Shown here: piece after piece, positions 1 through 14,399 of the stretch
How positions within the stretch are numbered: the first letter of the stretch is position 1
Layout: each line of letters opens with the position of its first letter
Assembly: GCA_027704905.1 (NCBI GenBank)
Contig: CM051001.1
Span: 21,130,110-21,194,109 of the forward strand
Length of the DNA: 64,000 bases
Origin: Muraenolepis orangiensis
Lineage: Eukaryota; Chordata; Actinopteri; Gadiformes; Muraenolepididae
Direction: 5' to 3'
Translations under genes and position numbers: made by a program
Notes under the pieces: generated by a model
What the model saw: the letters and a program-made list of their open reading frames with translations, nothing else
Database searches by the model: none
What the model was told of the DNA's origin: nothing

Positions 1-2069
1 CCCTGTTCTACCTGGTCCCCTCCCCCTCCCCCTTCCCTCCCTTCCTCCCTCCCACTACTTTACCCTCCGCACTGTCATCCTGTCCGCTGCAGTGGATTTG
101 GGGTAATCACAGGAAGTCTGGTGGAGGAATATCACTGACTCCTCATCAGATGTCTTCATTTTTCTTCTCTTTTTTTTTTTTTGTTTTTTTGTTGAAACAT
201 TTACTGTTGCCAAACTCTTGCTCTTTTCGTTCTTGAAGAAGTGTGATACAGAAAATGGTCGTCTCCGGGCCCCGTCTTATCTACCAAGGAACCAACGGAA
301 AAAAAATGCAAACTTGCATTTAGACGGCCAATAGACTGTACTGGGAACCGGTCGGTAGCTAACTGACGGTAGACAACTTCACCATAGATATATAACTCCT
401 CATTTTTTATTTTTTTTTGTGTGTGAAATAGAATGGGGATTTACACAGAAAATCCATATTATAAAAAAAAAAAAAAACTTTATACAAAAAAAGAAGATTT
501 TATGGGCTTTCACACCCATTTTCACAGTTCTAGCTTGAAATATTCTAACACGAGAGGACGGTTCCAGAACGGACCAGAGAATTGGACGTGTTCTGCGGTC
601 ACATTGACTCAAACAGACTCTGCAGCGTCTCGTGTGTTCAGGATGAATAGACTAATCCCTCACTGCTACTTGGTTGGAGGTTATTGTTTTTCTTCTTCTT
701 TGGGTCTTACAGCATGGTGTTAAACTTCTCATTGCACTTAACCGAGTTACTCTGAAAGTGTGCGATTGCAATTTCTTTTCTTTTTTGTATAGGCGTCATC
801 TGATTTCACCCCCTTATCCTTATTTAGAATATGTGCCATTCTTCTTATCTATGGACTCAGCCGGCGTCCACCCTGATGAAGTTGTTCCGTTTTTTTTTCC
901 TTATCCGTTTCATCACCTTAAAGTTGGCTCCTTGCAAGTTGAAAGCAAGCTATACATATATGGGGATTTTAAATGACCTATGTGGAACATTGGGTGAACC
1001 CTCCCCCCCCCTCCCCAAAAGAGGCAAAGGGGACCCGTCTGTGTTCAGGAGAACTGGTTGGATCCCGGGGGGGGGGGGGGAGAAGGAAGCGGGGATGCAA
1101 TTCCGATGTCCTTCGGGCGGTGGGTTTGCCTGTGAGTGATGCATGTTGGGGAGTACTGGTGACGCTACTGGTCTGTGCAAAGCGCCGTCCGTTTCAACTG
1201 ACTACTGAAGCCGATGCCGCAGTCTTTTTTTTTTCTTTTTAATGACCGCTCATTGTGGTTGCAAAAAAATATTATTGTTAAATGGAAGTCAGTGGGGTAA
1301 AGATATATACTATACTGTCTATAGTGTCATTATATTTTCCATATTTGCTTAGAGCCCCAATAGATATGCTTCCTCTATTGCTAAATGGTTAAGGGTTTAA
1401 AACAAACAAAAAAATAATTGGTATTCAAAGTGAATGGTTTAAAACTGTTCACCTTTACTTTATACCTCAGTGTTTATGTTCAATAGTGTCTGATGCAAGT
1501 GACATGTTACTGCAGTCTATAACTGTCCTCTTCCTCTCCTCCCCCCTCCCCGCCCTAGTGTCATTTAATTCACAACCCCTTAGGTGACAAAAAAAAACAG
1601 TAGGCCTATACTTCAAACGTCCTTTTTTTTTTTAGGAACCAAAGGATGACGTCACATGCGTCAAGACCACGTTTTAGTGCGGTCTTTGGTTCTCTGTAGC
1701 TCCTCCCTCCCCCTCGCGCCTTGTCCAACGGGAGACTCGAAGGGAGCCTGATTGACGGGCCGTTTTAGCTGCAGTGAAAACTGCGAGGATGACGTGATGT
1801 GAGTATGAGGCCCTCTGCTGGACACTTCATGACACTTCATGACGATGTGAACTTCTCTCCCACTCATAGGAAAGAATGACGACATTTTGATGGTGTTTCA
1901 CCCTTTTTTTTTTCTTTATATATATTGTTTGCCTTTAATCGTGGAATCCAATAATGGCATTACTATTGACATTTTCGAATATCAATTTTTATCTGGTCTA
2001 TAGGTGATATCTATATATATATATACAGTGTGTGTGTGTTTGTGAGAGAGAGCGAGTGAGTGAGTGTTT

Positions 2070-2100
<31 letters not shown>

Positions 2101-2345
2101 TGAGTGTGCGCCTGCTTGTGTATACATGTAAGTGTTTGTGTACATGTGTGTGGGTGGGTGCATGGTAATACAGAAGGACAGGGTGGTTGGGTCTTCGAGG
2201 CAGTGTGGACCTGGGTCCGAGACGTTTGATTCCTTCCATTGAGTGTGTTTTTGGTTTGTGTAAATGTCAACCAATGTTACTGCTATGAAATTTTTGCTCA
2301 ATATAAATACATGTATAAAAAAAATAAACAACGTAATGCAATGAG
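1..2345 (+). other. Non-coding stretch, possibly the 3' UTR of a gene lying to the left
   Basis: I see no coding exon here. The stretch is rich in T and A runs and short simple repeats, with a (GA)n block near 2046-2098 after a short (TA)n/(GT)n run. An AATAAA-type signal occurs near 2324 and another near 2374. This would fit the tail of a long plus-strand 3' UTR, but nothing in the window shows a stop codon or exon that it belongs to. It is an inference with weak support. Confidence 0.25.
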
Positions 2346-4470
2346 GTCTGCCTAAAACCCTGTATTATAAATTAATAAATCTTTTAATAAGGCAATTCCC
2401 CTCCTTTTTGTATTCTATGTGAAATCATAACGTCGTATGTTGAAATGTTAACGCTGTTTTCTTTAGTCACCTGTAGGTGGCAGTGCGCTACTATGCAGGT
2501 TATTGTTTTTTTCAGCCATCATGAGAAGAATACCTTCATTTTTAGGATAACAATCTCCGCGTGATCTAGGATGGAAAATATTGTGACACTATAAACATAC
2601 GGTTATTATAGTAAATGACCGTCTGGTGGTGAAGCGTAGGCTATTATTGGTATTGTTACTCACGCGAAATAAACACCGCTTGATACTATATCTATTTAGT
2701 AGCTAGGATTGTGTTGATCTCCTATATATCATGTTTCTTTCTGAGTAGACTTAATGCCTCGTAGCGACGTGTAGTTGCATGAATTCCAGGTTTCCAGTTG
2801 ACACTGGCCGGGTAGGCCTACCTTAGGAAAACATGGGAAAACCACACATTCCTCACTAGGTTTACAGTAGCCTAGCCTATACAATCTAAAACCACAACCT
2901 GCTTGACGCTGCTTTATTCCACCACGACTATTAGACTGGATTCATTACACCTTTTTATATGTGCTTTATATTTATATTTATTTCCGTCTCTGGTCTTGTT
3001 AAAATAAAATAAAGTGACAAAGTGATACCGTTGCCTTACAGCTAGTACAGTATAGTATTACAGTTAGTAAGTGAAGCTTGGAACAAAAGATTAAATCTGT
3101 TTTCAATGTTATGCTGCCAGACTTTCCACAATCACAAAAACATAATTTAATCAGATGTGGCCCCTGCGGGTACCGGTATGTTGACTGTGGTTTGTAGCCA
3201 TCCTCCGCCACCCAAAAGTTGGTAAGGTGACCCAATGATCCAGAGCAGCATGCATGGGGGACGATGTAGCTTACAACACACGTGGGTAGACTAACACACA
3301 CCTGTCCGTTGCACTCGAAGAGAGAGACGCACGGGATCATAAATTATGAAATCATATTTTTGTTTAATTATTCATAATTTTGACCTAAAATAATGACAGT
3401 TGTGGAATACGATTAAATAAATAAATAAAAAAGCAACTTTTAAAAACAATCTGACCTGAACAAGTGCCGTTGGTGGGGGGGGGGGGGGGGACATCTGGTA
3501 GAAGCATCGTTACCTCAGTCGCCTTCCCTGCCAGCGCGAGGATGAAATACTCTCCCCGGTCAACACGATGAAAGGCGCACGTGCGGCCCGGTTCAACGAG
3601 TCATCGTCCGGTGCCGGTGCTGTGTGGTCCCAAAGGGCACGTCCTGCAGCAGGTAAAGCCCGCTCGCAGCTGCTGCTGTCTCCGTCTCTGGACCTCTATC
3701 ATACTGACAGTATAGGCCCATTGAACGGTTAAAAAATGCACCTGTTTAGACTGCAATGAGGTAAATTAATCAAATGAATATTTTGATGCTGCAAAGAACT
3801 GGATTAACACCCCCCCCCCACCTTAACTTAACTAGAGCTGACAATATACTATATATTGTACAATATACAAAAATAACAATAGGCCTAGCGTCAGTTCTAT
3901 AGAGCTATAGGGATGTAAGGACATATCTTGGCTCATTCATATCTCCAATGTTTATTTTTCTGGAAATATAGCACCACAGTCACTCTTACTTATAGGCTAC
4001 CCGTTTGTTTATGTACCGGAGGCCAATCTCGTCTCCCTCTTACAAACTTGTGTATAATTTACATCAACGGTAACATGAGTATAGGCATAGTAATACACTT
4101 GGCTCAGTGTAGGTGTCAATTGTGTACTGCAACCTATTCATCTTTTTATATTGTATTCAGACAACCGGATCCCTTTTTTAGCCTGTACGTTTGCTAACCA
4201 TTTTGACCCATCAATCCTACTTGTATATGAATGCCAGCTGTGTGAGTACAAAGTAACGCACAACTTCACGGGCCTGGATCATACAGTAGTCCTGGGCCTG
4301 GCTTAGTGATACCTCCATCTCTTTATAAATTACACAGATGTACTGTACACATAGGAGAGGAAAAGCTTTGTTAGCTAGTTGAGCTTCATGCTGGACAGTT
4401 ATTGCGGGACATGGGCCTACTATGAGCGCACAGGTTTAACTTAATCTTCATAGCTGTGTGTTATGTTATT

Positions 4471-4592
4471 ACATTACATTATTACATTACAGTCATTTAG
4501 CAGACGCTTTTATCCAAAGCGACTTACAATAGTGTGTTTCAAAAAAGGAAGGTAAGAGACTCGAGACAACTCGTCACCAGAAGTCAAAAGTG
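4471..4592 (-). repeat. Dispersed teleost repeat, copy 1 (AGCAGACGCTTTTATCC family)
   Basis: Contains the motif AGCAGACGCTTTTATCCAAA followed by GCGACTTACAA, a sequence found very widely in fish genomes. The same sequence, in the opposite orientation, ends the copies at 18151-18519 and 39221-39400. All three also share a block reading (sense) TTTGACTTCTRGTGACGAG. Degenerate pieces lie at 44763-44805, 50181-50241 and 55057-55095. I cannot assign the superfamily with certainty. Confidence 0.75.
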
Positions 4593-4896
4593 TTAAGTTA
4601 TGTGTTCATAATTCACATTCCTTGGTAGTATTTCAGCAGCAGCGCAGGCGTGAGATGAAAGGGGTTCAGAAAGGGCCAGTGTGAAAACATACACACTCAC
4701 ACCGGGCTTCATTTAACACAGCAGGCCCAGAGCAAACGAGTGAATCGGAGGTCCAGAGACCAGAGGTTCCCCCCCCCCCCCCCCTCGCCCCTCATCCTCA
4801 TCATCGCTCCTAATTGGACAGAATGACACTTGCCCACATGGCTCAATTTTTCCAGGTGAGGGGATGGCAACAGAAACATTTGAGGATGTGAACTAG

Positions 4897-4897
<1 letters not shown>

Positions 4898-4937
<40 letters not shown>

Positions 4938-4959
4938 GGTCTGTGTGTGCCTGGTGTGG

Positions 4960-4997
<38 letters not shown>

Positions 4998-5033
4998 CTG
5001 GTGTGCGTCTGTGTGTGTGCGAGCGAGTGTCTG
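4898..5033. repeat. Compound (GT)n microsatellite
   Basis: Two long (GT)n tracts are interrupted by GTCTGTGTGTGCCTGGTGTG-type units that are themselves repeated, so this is a compound array rather than a pure dinucleotide run. Confidence 0.9.
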
Positions 5034-5809
5034 ACTGTTTCTCCCCAGGCAGAGAAACAGTGGCAGAGTGTGAGTATGGATTCCTTCTTTTTTCCCACTG
5101 CCAGGCAGCAACAGTAGTCTGTAAGGGTGTGGAGCATTCAGCTCCACAAGTCATTTTCATTTTCCCCTAGACGTGTCATGTCATTTTAAGTGGCAGGGGT
5201 CATGACGAAAAGGGGTGGCAGAGAGGCACACTGCAGCGAAGAGTTGCAAAATGTCCTCATTCCCTCAGGCAGGAGCAGATGTCTGCAGACACTAAAGCAT
5301 ATTTTGTTCCACACCACCACAATAACAACAACCATGTGTCGTCTTTGTTTGAGCTAATAACACAAGCACACAAGCCCCAAAAACCGTATCAAACTTGCAT
5401 GTTAAAGTTTATGTATATTCGCTTGTATTCGGATGGTCAGACAAACGTCATTCTGCCATATGGTGCCATTTTAAAATAGGACACCATATGAATATCGTCG
5501 TTGTCGATTTATAATAATAGGACAGCTAATGGAAAACAGATTCATGGTTTCCAAACATTCCTAGTGCGAGACATCTTATGGTAAAATCCTGTATACCACT
5601 AGCAAGACAAACATGTTTTCGTACAGCAACAATTGTACCTTTAGCGCAGCGTTGTGTTATTAAATTAGCCTATTTGGCTTTTACGAAGCATCAAACTGTG
5701 TTTAGGCAGAAGGAATGCTTCTCTTGAGGTGACCGGGCCCTGTCCAAACATCTCTGCACGGCTCTCGTTAAGTGAAAAGCAGAATAAGAAGCAAGGAAGG
5801 AAGAGAAAA

Positions 5810-5811
<2 letters not shown>

Positions 5812-5852
<41 letters not shown>
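5812..5852. repeat. (CT)20 microsatellite
   Basis: An uninterrupted CT dinucleotide run of about 41 bases. Confidence 0.95.
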
Positions 5853-5855
<3 letters not shown>

Positions 5856-6364
5856 TTTGGAATGACAGAACGTCACACAATGAATAATAAGTCCTTCTAA
5901 TGCTGGCAATGTCAGCTCGCCGTTATGAATGGCCCTCATGTTTGTGTTTGTGTGCGTTAGATGACATAACCATGGCCAAGTTCCAGCCTGATTGTTTAGG
6001 CTCTAATCATCGTCATAATGGGACTCATTCAGTTCATCCAAAACTTCTTCCAGAGACTCTGTGGAGGCCTCGACAAAGTAAATGAAAGTAGCACATTGCA
6101 CTCAGAGCTGATTTTCTTTACGCGTTCACAATGATTAATGTGACCCGTCGACGACTCTTTTTGGACATCTGTGTTTTTCGGTCAAAGGTTGGGATGTGAC
6201 ATTCCTCTCTGCTTCCTTTTTCAATATTTATGTAATCACTGCTATTTTCCTTTCCGTGTTCCATATTTAAACATCCTCAAACTGAATATCATTCTGATAA
6301 TCCTCCTCAGCAGACGGACACAGGCTGTCTGCTGAGCTCACACAATATAGAGCATGTGGTCAGA

Positions 6365-6498
<134 letters not shown>

Positions 6499-7009
6499 TC
6501 ATTGCTCAGTGACACAAGGTGCTGACCTAAAATGCTGAACAGATTGTCTGAAGCTGACGTGGATGCCTTCTCTCCCATTGCCTTCCCCTGTCTTTCCGGT
6601 GGTCCTTGTCTGATGATGTGAGACACTTCACTGCACTCCCTCAGTCCTCACCGTAGCCATTATATCATTGGTCCAGGCACGAAGGATCATAACTCTTCAG
6701 GGTTTTCTCTCTCTCTCTCTCTCTGTACTAAGTGACTTACACTACCGTCACCACTTCAATAGCCTTGAAATCCTCTGATAGTTTTACGATTTCCCCCCTC
6801 CCGCCCGCCCTTGTCTGTTTGAGGTCTTCAAGGATAACTTAGGGATTTTTCAACCTGGACCATATTTTCCCAACGTTTTTTTCCAAACCTGGTCCAAGTA
6901 TTGAGCGATGTTACATGGCCTCCAGCCGTGCAACATCTACAATGTAAACATTTGGGTGCAATAGCGCCCCGCCAATGTACAGTACATCCTCTACTAGTGC
7001 TTGTTTTTG

Positions 7010-7044
<35 letters not shown>

Positions 7045-7226
7045 CTGTGTGTACATGTGCGTATGTGTGTGAACCTGCCTGCCTGCCTGTGTGCGCGTTG
7101 TTCATTCAGAGATTAGTGCGTCTCACAGTTCATTGCTCTTCTCTGGGCCTTGTGTCTGTAGTTCCAGGACTGAGATCAGGTGGAGGTCAGGGGGGGGAGG
7201 GGAAGTGGAAGGGGGGGGGGGGGGTC

Positions 7227-7276
7227 GTCCTCCTCCTCCTCCTCCTCCTCCTCCTCCTCCTCCTCCTCCTCCTCCT
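7227..7276. repeat. (TCC)n trinucleotide array
   Basis: About 17 TCC units directly after a G-run near 7211-7224. The polyproline and polyarginine frames across it are repeat artefacts. Confidence 0.93.
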
Positions 7277-8500
7277 GACCACATTACAGCTTCTGTCCTC
7301 TCTAATGGGATCTCTCAGTTTGGGAACTCCCCCGGGCCATGGGCCGATTAAGGTACCTGGAGCAACTCCTACGAGACACAAACACACCGTTCACTCACAG
7401 GCTACCGCTAGCTATCACTGTAGCTAGTTGTTCTAGCTAGCTAACTCCCAGACCGGCGTCGGTGGTCATCTCTCTGGTGCACGGTAGCTGAGCACTGACC
7501 CAGCCCACGCGTCAGGTGTTCGTATGTAGCCTAAAAACCACATGTTGACCTAGTTGAATATGACACCCCCGCGCGGTTCAATGGGAGAGTATCGGGTGAT
7601 GGTGGCGGTTGGGGGGGGGCGGGAGCACCGGCAAGAGGAACATTACTGACTTTTTTTACGCTGCTTGAGTCCAAAGACTCAAGGCTCTTGCATTATTGAA
7701 GGCTCTTTAGCGTTTCCTGGGGTCACAGGCAAAGTCAAAATGGTAAAAGAAAGAAAGGGAAGTCGAAGTGTCACTCACGGAGGACGGATAAAGGTTTGTT
7801 GGAAAGAGCCATGGGTCGGTTGGATTAGCCCGACTTCTCTTTTGTGCAGGCCTCACAAAGAAACCAGTGAAAGGATAGAAGAAGAAGAAGTAAAAAAAGG
7901 TTTCAGGGGTGACTGAGTATTGGCAAACACAAAATCCAAATTATGTTTTGGGATCACTGGAAGCATGTAACCTCGCGAAGTCTCCTGGTTTGTATAGAGG
8001 CTCCTCAGTGTGCTTTGGTATGTGTTCCTCGTGTGTGTATGTGTATGTGTGTGTGTGTGTGTGCGCGCGTGCGTGCGAGTTTGCGTGCGTCAGCAGACTT
8101 CTGCTTAGCTTTAGCCGCATCTGCCTGTCACATGGTTGGTGACTAGGCGACGCATGAAAAGAACCAAGCCTCCGCTCCGGAAAGCACAGTGCTGATGAAT
8201 TGGGTTCAAGCCTCTCCAAGAACGCACGGCTGCCAGCGTCCTCGCGTCACCCGAGCTGCTCGTCTACCGTCCCGTGTTTACTTCCAAATCATTTACTGTG
8301 CCGTGTGATCCTCTGCACTCTTCTTCTTCGAGGGCTGTCGCCGGTGTTGTTGCTTTCATGTGCACGCCTCCCCCAAACCAGACGATCAATATAGTAAACC
8401 GCATGTTTATTGCTGAGAAAGGCTGGCGTGTTGTGGGCGGCGATTCATCTTTCCTACTCTTGTTATTGTTTCGCAAGGAGCCAGCGTGTGCCTCTGAAAC

Positions 8501-8545
8501 CAGTGGTTCATAATCTGTGGGTCGGGTCACGGGATGGACACAGTG
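8501..8545. mobile_element. Fragment of a hAT-like transposon end
   Basis: CAGTGGTTCATAATCTGTGG resembles the common fish hAT/MITE terminus of the CAGTGGTTCTCAACCTGGGG type, followed by GGTCGGGTCAC. No matching opposite end was found nearby, so I call it a fragment. Confidence 0.4.
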
Positions 8546-9413
8546 CAACGATTTTTATAAAAAATAAATGTAGAGAGTATATATGCGTATATATATGCAT
8601 GTTGTCCGTCTCATTCGATCAATAGTATGTTTGGAGGCCGAAAAGGGGAATACTGTATTGATGAACAATATCCATAGATCAACGTGAAAGTCTGTCAGTT
8701 GTATTGAGTATGTATTGTGTTTTTCATTTTTACTGCACAAAATATTTGGTGGAACGTGGTTTTTGGAAGCCCAGCTCTTAAACACTTGCCCCCAGGAGTA
8801 GGAGGCCGCCTTGAGGAATGGCTGTAGCTGCGTGCCCCGCTGCGGGGATGGAGGCTCGTGGAAAACCCACCACCATCCCCACCACCACCACCACCATCCC
8901 CACCACCACCACCACCGGGAGGGCACAACAACAGCAGCAGCAGCAGCAGCAGAAGCTCCTGTGCAGAAAGGAAGGTCAGTTGGAGTCCATTGTTTTGGAG
9001 CTGTCGGGTCGCTCTGATTTATCGACAGCAGGTTCAACGCTGTTGATATTTCCGCGGTTAAAAACGCGGCGCTTCCGTGTATGGATTTGTCTCCTCGAGG
9101 CACGGTTAGACAGGTGTGATTCAGGGTCACGGGGGGTGGTGTGTGTGTGTGTGTAGGGGGGGATAGAAGAGAACACCCATACCTTTTTTAGATTGTTTTA
9201 TTCTATACCTGCAACACAACACCCCATCTTTCTCTTTTTCAAATGTTTTCTTCAAGTCAAGTCCCTTTTTAGCTCACACCGAGACGGTATTTGACAACAA
9301 GAGAAGAAGAGTATCTTACAAGCTGAGAGTGTAGCTCAGAGGCGATCTGTTTTGATTCGGTGTGGCACCGTGGCATTTCGCTGTGGGTGAATGGGAATGC
9401 TCAGTGGTTTGGG

Positions 9414-9454
9414 GCGGATGACTCGACTCCACACAGTGGAGTCGAGTCATCCGC
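9414..9454. repeat. Perfect 19-bp inverted repeat with 3-nt loop
   Basis: The left arm 9414-9432 (GCGGATGACTCGACTCCAC) is exactly complementary to 9436-9454, separated only by ACA. It would form a stable hairpin in single-stranded DNA or RNA. No gene context suggests a function. Confidence 0.9.
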
Positions 9455-11565
9455 AGTGTCACAGTGGAGCTGACAGTTATTCGACACCATGCCGAGGCAC
9501 GGCCTTATAATTCTGTGCCGATTTTGTAAAGCAACGACGACAAGAATGTAAGCAGCAGGACTGAATACAAAATACAAATACAGTCTCAGGCGTTTTCCAT
9601 TGTGAAAAGCGGCAAAGGACCATACATTTTGTTTTCTATGTGATCAGCCATGCACAACACAGTTTTCCAGAGGGTTGATGAAAGACTACAACAACAGTGG
9701 ATTGTTCCAGGTTCCTCAAGGTTAATGTTGGGAGAAGACAGATGGTTGTTATTTGGCAGTTTCCCACAGGTTAAACACAATAAGGCAATGAGAAGTGTAG
9801 CCCGCTCACTGGTAATGGAGAAGTACAGGAATTCTCCCTCTGTGCCAGGTAGCTAAGATCATTGGCTGAGATCATTAAGAATGTCTTATTGGGATTGTTG
9901 ATTCTCAATAGGATCAACAACACAGCAAAGCAAAGCAAGGGTATTTTTTGGCTGTTGGCGTCAATGTGTTACCCAAGACTGGCTGGATAGGCCCATGGAT
10001 GAACGGGCAGATGGATCAAGAAAAATACAGAATGTGCTCATAAACCCGATTTCAAATGACAATCCACATCCAAGTGCGACTCCATCCAAGTGTGAGCTGG
10101 AGCCGAGCTGTTGAATTACAATAAAGATCATGAAGATCCTGCCAAGGAGCTTTTCAGAGAAGTTGAATACAAGGCCAAACAGCTGCAGGCCAGCCTCAGT
10201 CTGCGTCTGATTCCGCTCGCTGGTGGAAACCATCGCAGATGATTGTTTCCATGGTCCTACCGTGTTTGTCTTCTGTCCCTCGGACCCCTCACCGGCCTGT
10301 ATTCACTCGCCTTGCGTTCCGACACAACGGTAGCTAAATTGATCGCACACATCGGCATTAACGCAGCGTTTTTGAACGGACCGGATCAATTATGTTCTGC
10401 TGTTGCATTGCAGGGACCAGAAGTTCTTTGATGCGCCACAGTTAGTCCCCTTAAAATGTTCTGCATGTTTAAGAAGACCGTCTTTTTTTCTCTCTCCCTA
10501 AACAAAACCATGCTATGTCTCACTTTTGGTGATTGTCCACACGCTCCTCATGACAAATTGATTAACGTGCAAAACATCTGCATATAAACAAGCACACTTG
10601 CAGTGCATTAATACAACCATGTTGACTTCAATGCGGTGTGTTTTCCCTTGTGGCTTCCTGTGAATCCACACATATGCTCAGGCGTATGTTGGTGACTGTG
10701 GTGCTCATCCTATCACTGAAACTCCCAACGCGGCAGTCGTCTTCATCTCCTCGAGTGCAATCCTCTTTTTGTTTTTCTAAGCTTCCATTCCCGATTGGAT
10801 TCCTGGAGTCAGACACATGGCTGGCGTTTTCTCAGAGTTTTCTTTGGCTCTCAGCGAGGTGTTTGGGGAACATCTATAGAGTAGGGCAATCAGACAAGCA
10901 TTAGGAATGTTTGTTACGATGGGCCCAGGTCTGGTTAGCACTTGTAACACCATGGAGCATATAGTCGGCCGGGTAATGCGTAGCCTTCGGATGGATTTGC
11001 AATTAAACAGCTGAGCTGATGGAATGTTTTGTCGCTGGGGTGATGTGTGTGCTGATTGTAAATCTTTGAAACCATCGCTTTGTCCACCGAATTTACGGTT
11101 CACAATTAGACATGGATTAAAGTGCTGGCCCGAAGAAGGAAAACAAGCATGGTTGATCTTTTTCTGAGAACCAGAGAAAAGGGAGAATCACATCGGGGGG
11201 GGGGGGGGGGGGGGGGAGGCAAAGCAAGAGAGAGCCTGAGCTTGTTGAGGATCTATGTGTATAATTATACTCATTGTAATAATAAGCACCACAGCTTTCG
11301 ACACCTTTTCTACTCAGCTCGGACCATTCATGGTGTATTAAAGTGCTGTTTTTTGTTTGTTTCCTCTGTGTTTCTGTGGCGGCGGCGTGGTGCCCGGTAA
11401 AGCACTATGTGGCGGGTCCTTTTGAAAAGGTTCCAGAACAAACTAAGAGTGTTCTGGAGCAATCTGTAGTCGTTTGGATTCCTTAGTCGGTTCCAGTTCC
11501 AGAACAGTCCATTCTTCCATCGCCTGCAGTGAGGAAGAGGAGCAGAGCGACCTTGTCATTCTCAG

Positions 11566-11619
11566 GCGAGGAGGAGGAGGAGGAGGAGGAGGAGGAGGAG
11601 GAGGAAGGAAGAAGGAAGA
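11566..11619. repeat. (GAG)n / GGAAGAA purine-rich array
   Basis: About 13 GAG units followed by GGAAGAA-type units. The polyglycine or polyproline frames through it are artefacts. Confidence 0.9.
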
Positions 11620-12194
11620 AGAGGGCCTAATGGAGGCCAAACCTTCTGTGAATTCCTGATGGAGGAAAGAATGCGGCCTGAGGAGCTACGTTGCCTTTCT
11701 TTCCTCCTTGTTTTTGTCTTTAGAAACGCAAGAAACTCCTGCCGACCTCTTACGACCCACTCTGAACCGCTCGTAATGCGTCAGAACCAATGTCGTAAAA
11801 ATCCCAAAAGCCAGAAAGCCATCTCTGATGGAAAGAGAGACTTACTACAACAAATGTCTAAACTCCTAGATCACTATTCAGCCATTTTTAGGATTGTTTT
11901 CATTTGATTTAGTTGATAATGCATGAGAGGTCCAACACATGGGTTTGTGTCGAAAAGCCTCAACGGATCGGGGATTGGCTGGGAATGGAAGGTTGCGTGT
12001 GCCTTTGTTCAGAGGCCATGGATTTAGAACACCAGGAGTAAATACCACATCAACTGTGATTGTGATGTTTGTTTTTTGGTGAACAACGTCAGATAATAGC
12101 CTTGGAACTGTAGTGCGACAGCTGCAGATTGCATTGAAGATAACGCAGCGGTCTGGCAGCTTTGTGAGGGCAGATCTGGCTCCATACAGTGTGT

Positions 12195-12318
<124 letters not shown>

Positions 12319-12443
12319 AGCGCCTTGGCTTGCCTCCACCTGCTTCCTGATGTATAAGAAGCAGGAATGTCAGCACTTGTATACCTTCTATGAAGTCCCT
12401 TTGATTTATAAAACACACACATGCGTGTGCACGCACAGCCCTA

Positions 12444-12444
<1 letters not shown>

Positions 12445-12511
<67 letters not shown>
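12445..12511. repeat. (AC)n microsatellite
   Basis: About 33 AC units, in the opposite sense to the flanking GT arrays. Confidence 0.95.
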
Positions 12512-12512
<1 letters not shown>

Positions 12513-12712
12513 TCCAGTGGAGGCATGGTTTTACTGTCTGAATGGTATTGTTTGGTCACCAAACCACCACCTGCCTGTTATCAAGGCAATGGGGTTGCCT
12601 AGCAGCAGCGTTGTTCTTGCAGAAGAAGCTAGGTGCATGGAACCCTGGTGATGACATCCAAGAACATTCCATCCAGGACTCTGGTGCCATCTTGGCCGTG
12701 CTCCTGGTTCTA

Positions 12713-12872
<160 letters not shown>

Positions 12873-14399
12873 AGTGCGTACGTGCGCACACGTGTGTGCC
12901 TAAGGTGTGCATGTAGCAAGGAGGTGAACTGTGGCTGAAATATTTCCCTATAAGGTTAAAGATTTCTTACCCATTCAGTCAACATGGGCTGGCCCGCTGA
13001 GTCCAACTGACACCTCTCACACGTATGTATCAAGAGCAGAGTCAGAGTCATGAGGTTAACAACAGCCCAGACCTCTTCACTAACATCGGGTTTCGTTCAA
13101 GTCACCTGTGGGCACCCGTGTGACAACACAGGAGGAGGAAATACCCACTCAGAAGTGCATCTTCTGGAATGTTCCCCCCCCCCTAAAGCCTGCTGTAAAT
13201 ATTTGGTCCTGTTTACTGGGGCTTTTACTGCGGATTTACTTCTGTCTCCGCTCAGCGGACTAAGATGCTTCCTGTCTCTTGTCTCTTCCAGTTGAACCCG
13301 GGCTTTTGGGGGATTGAGCTGTGATTTTGTTTTTTAATATATCAACCAGCAATATCCCAACCACATGGCTATGGAGGGAGATAGCAGCGGAATGATGGTT
13401 TGTGATCCACTGCCCGGCTCATATGTTTCTAGTGCCTTCAAAAAATATGACACTTTATCTCATTCCAGAAATGTGTTTCCTTTCGAACGCGGTGACTGAA
13501 GCATCAACTGCCATGCAGTATATCAAAAGAGTAGAGCTACGCCTTTTACATCTGGTGTCTTAAGACATAATCCTGAAACATCTCATCTATTTCTGGTTGT
13601 TTTTCACAGAATAAAGACATCAAAGACAAACATTATGATATTGCTACACTTTATTGGGACATCCTTTAAGTACTCATGTTATCGCAAATGAAATCCTGAA
13701 GGATGAACAAACATCTCTCCCAGGACATATGGTATTTGTTATCACAGAAGCAGGAATTTATCTTCACTTAATCTTTTAAATACTTTTCTCCTTTTACTTA
13801 ATGCTTTTTTTTTTTTTTTTTTGGTTTTTGCTTCATTGCTTTAAATATATGCTGGAAAGTTGTAATAAATCACTGTATCTTCTAAACTAGCCCAACGTCA
13901 TTTATGGCCTGGACAGCATCCTGTGTAAACCTCGTTGCTGTAAAGCCTCTTAAGTGACTCTGCACAGACAATTTCATTTGCCCGCAGAGGCCGGTGTTTC
14001 TGTTGTCGCTGTCCACACCCTTTCATTTTGTCCAGCAGATTACCTTCTAGTTTCCACAGCCTGGGGCCAAGAAGGAGCCTCTGAGGCCGTTACGGCAGGC
14101 TTGGTATTAGAGTGACGGGACTCCGTTAAGGCCAGCCTATGCTCCTGCCAGGAAGCCCTCCCTAACCCCTTAACTCTGCCTGGACTGGCAAAGAATGTGA
14201 AGAGACGCGCTCTCCTCCGGTCCTTCAGCGGAGTTTATCGCTCGTCAGACGGCGTGCATTTCTTATTGCAGGGGTTTTTTTTGGTGGGTTTTTGTGTTGT
14301 TTTTTTTCTCCCTCTTCCCTCTTATTGGTGCTGGCTGCCAAATTGTAGATGACCTCATCATGCTGAGGGGAAGCAGGGCTGTGAGAGCAACCAGCCGGG

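Noticed and set aside
7091..7427. Polyproline/polyleucine/polyarginine frames across (TCC)n, and similar ones at 8695-9156 and 11443-11659
   Set aside because: All are trinucleotide repeat translations on both strands without similarity outside the repeat.
13363..13500. 45-codon frame MAMEGDSSGMM... after an acceptor-like CTCTTCCAG
   Set aside because: Too short, no recognised similarity and no donor or polyadenylation evidence to call an exon.
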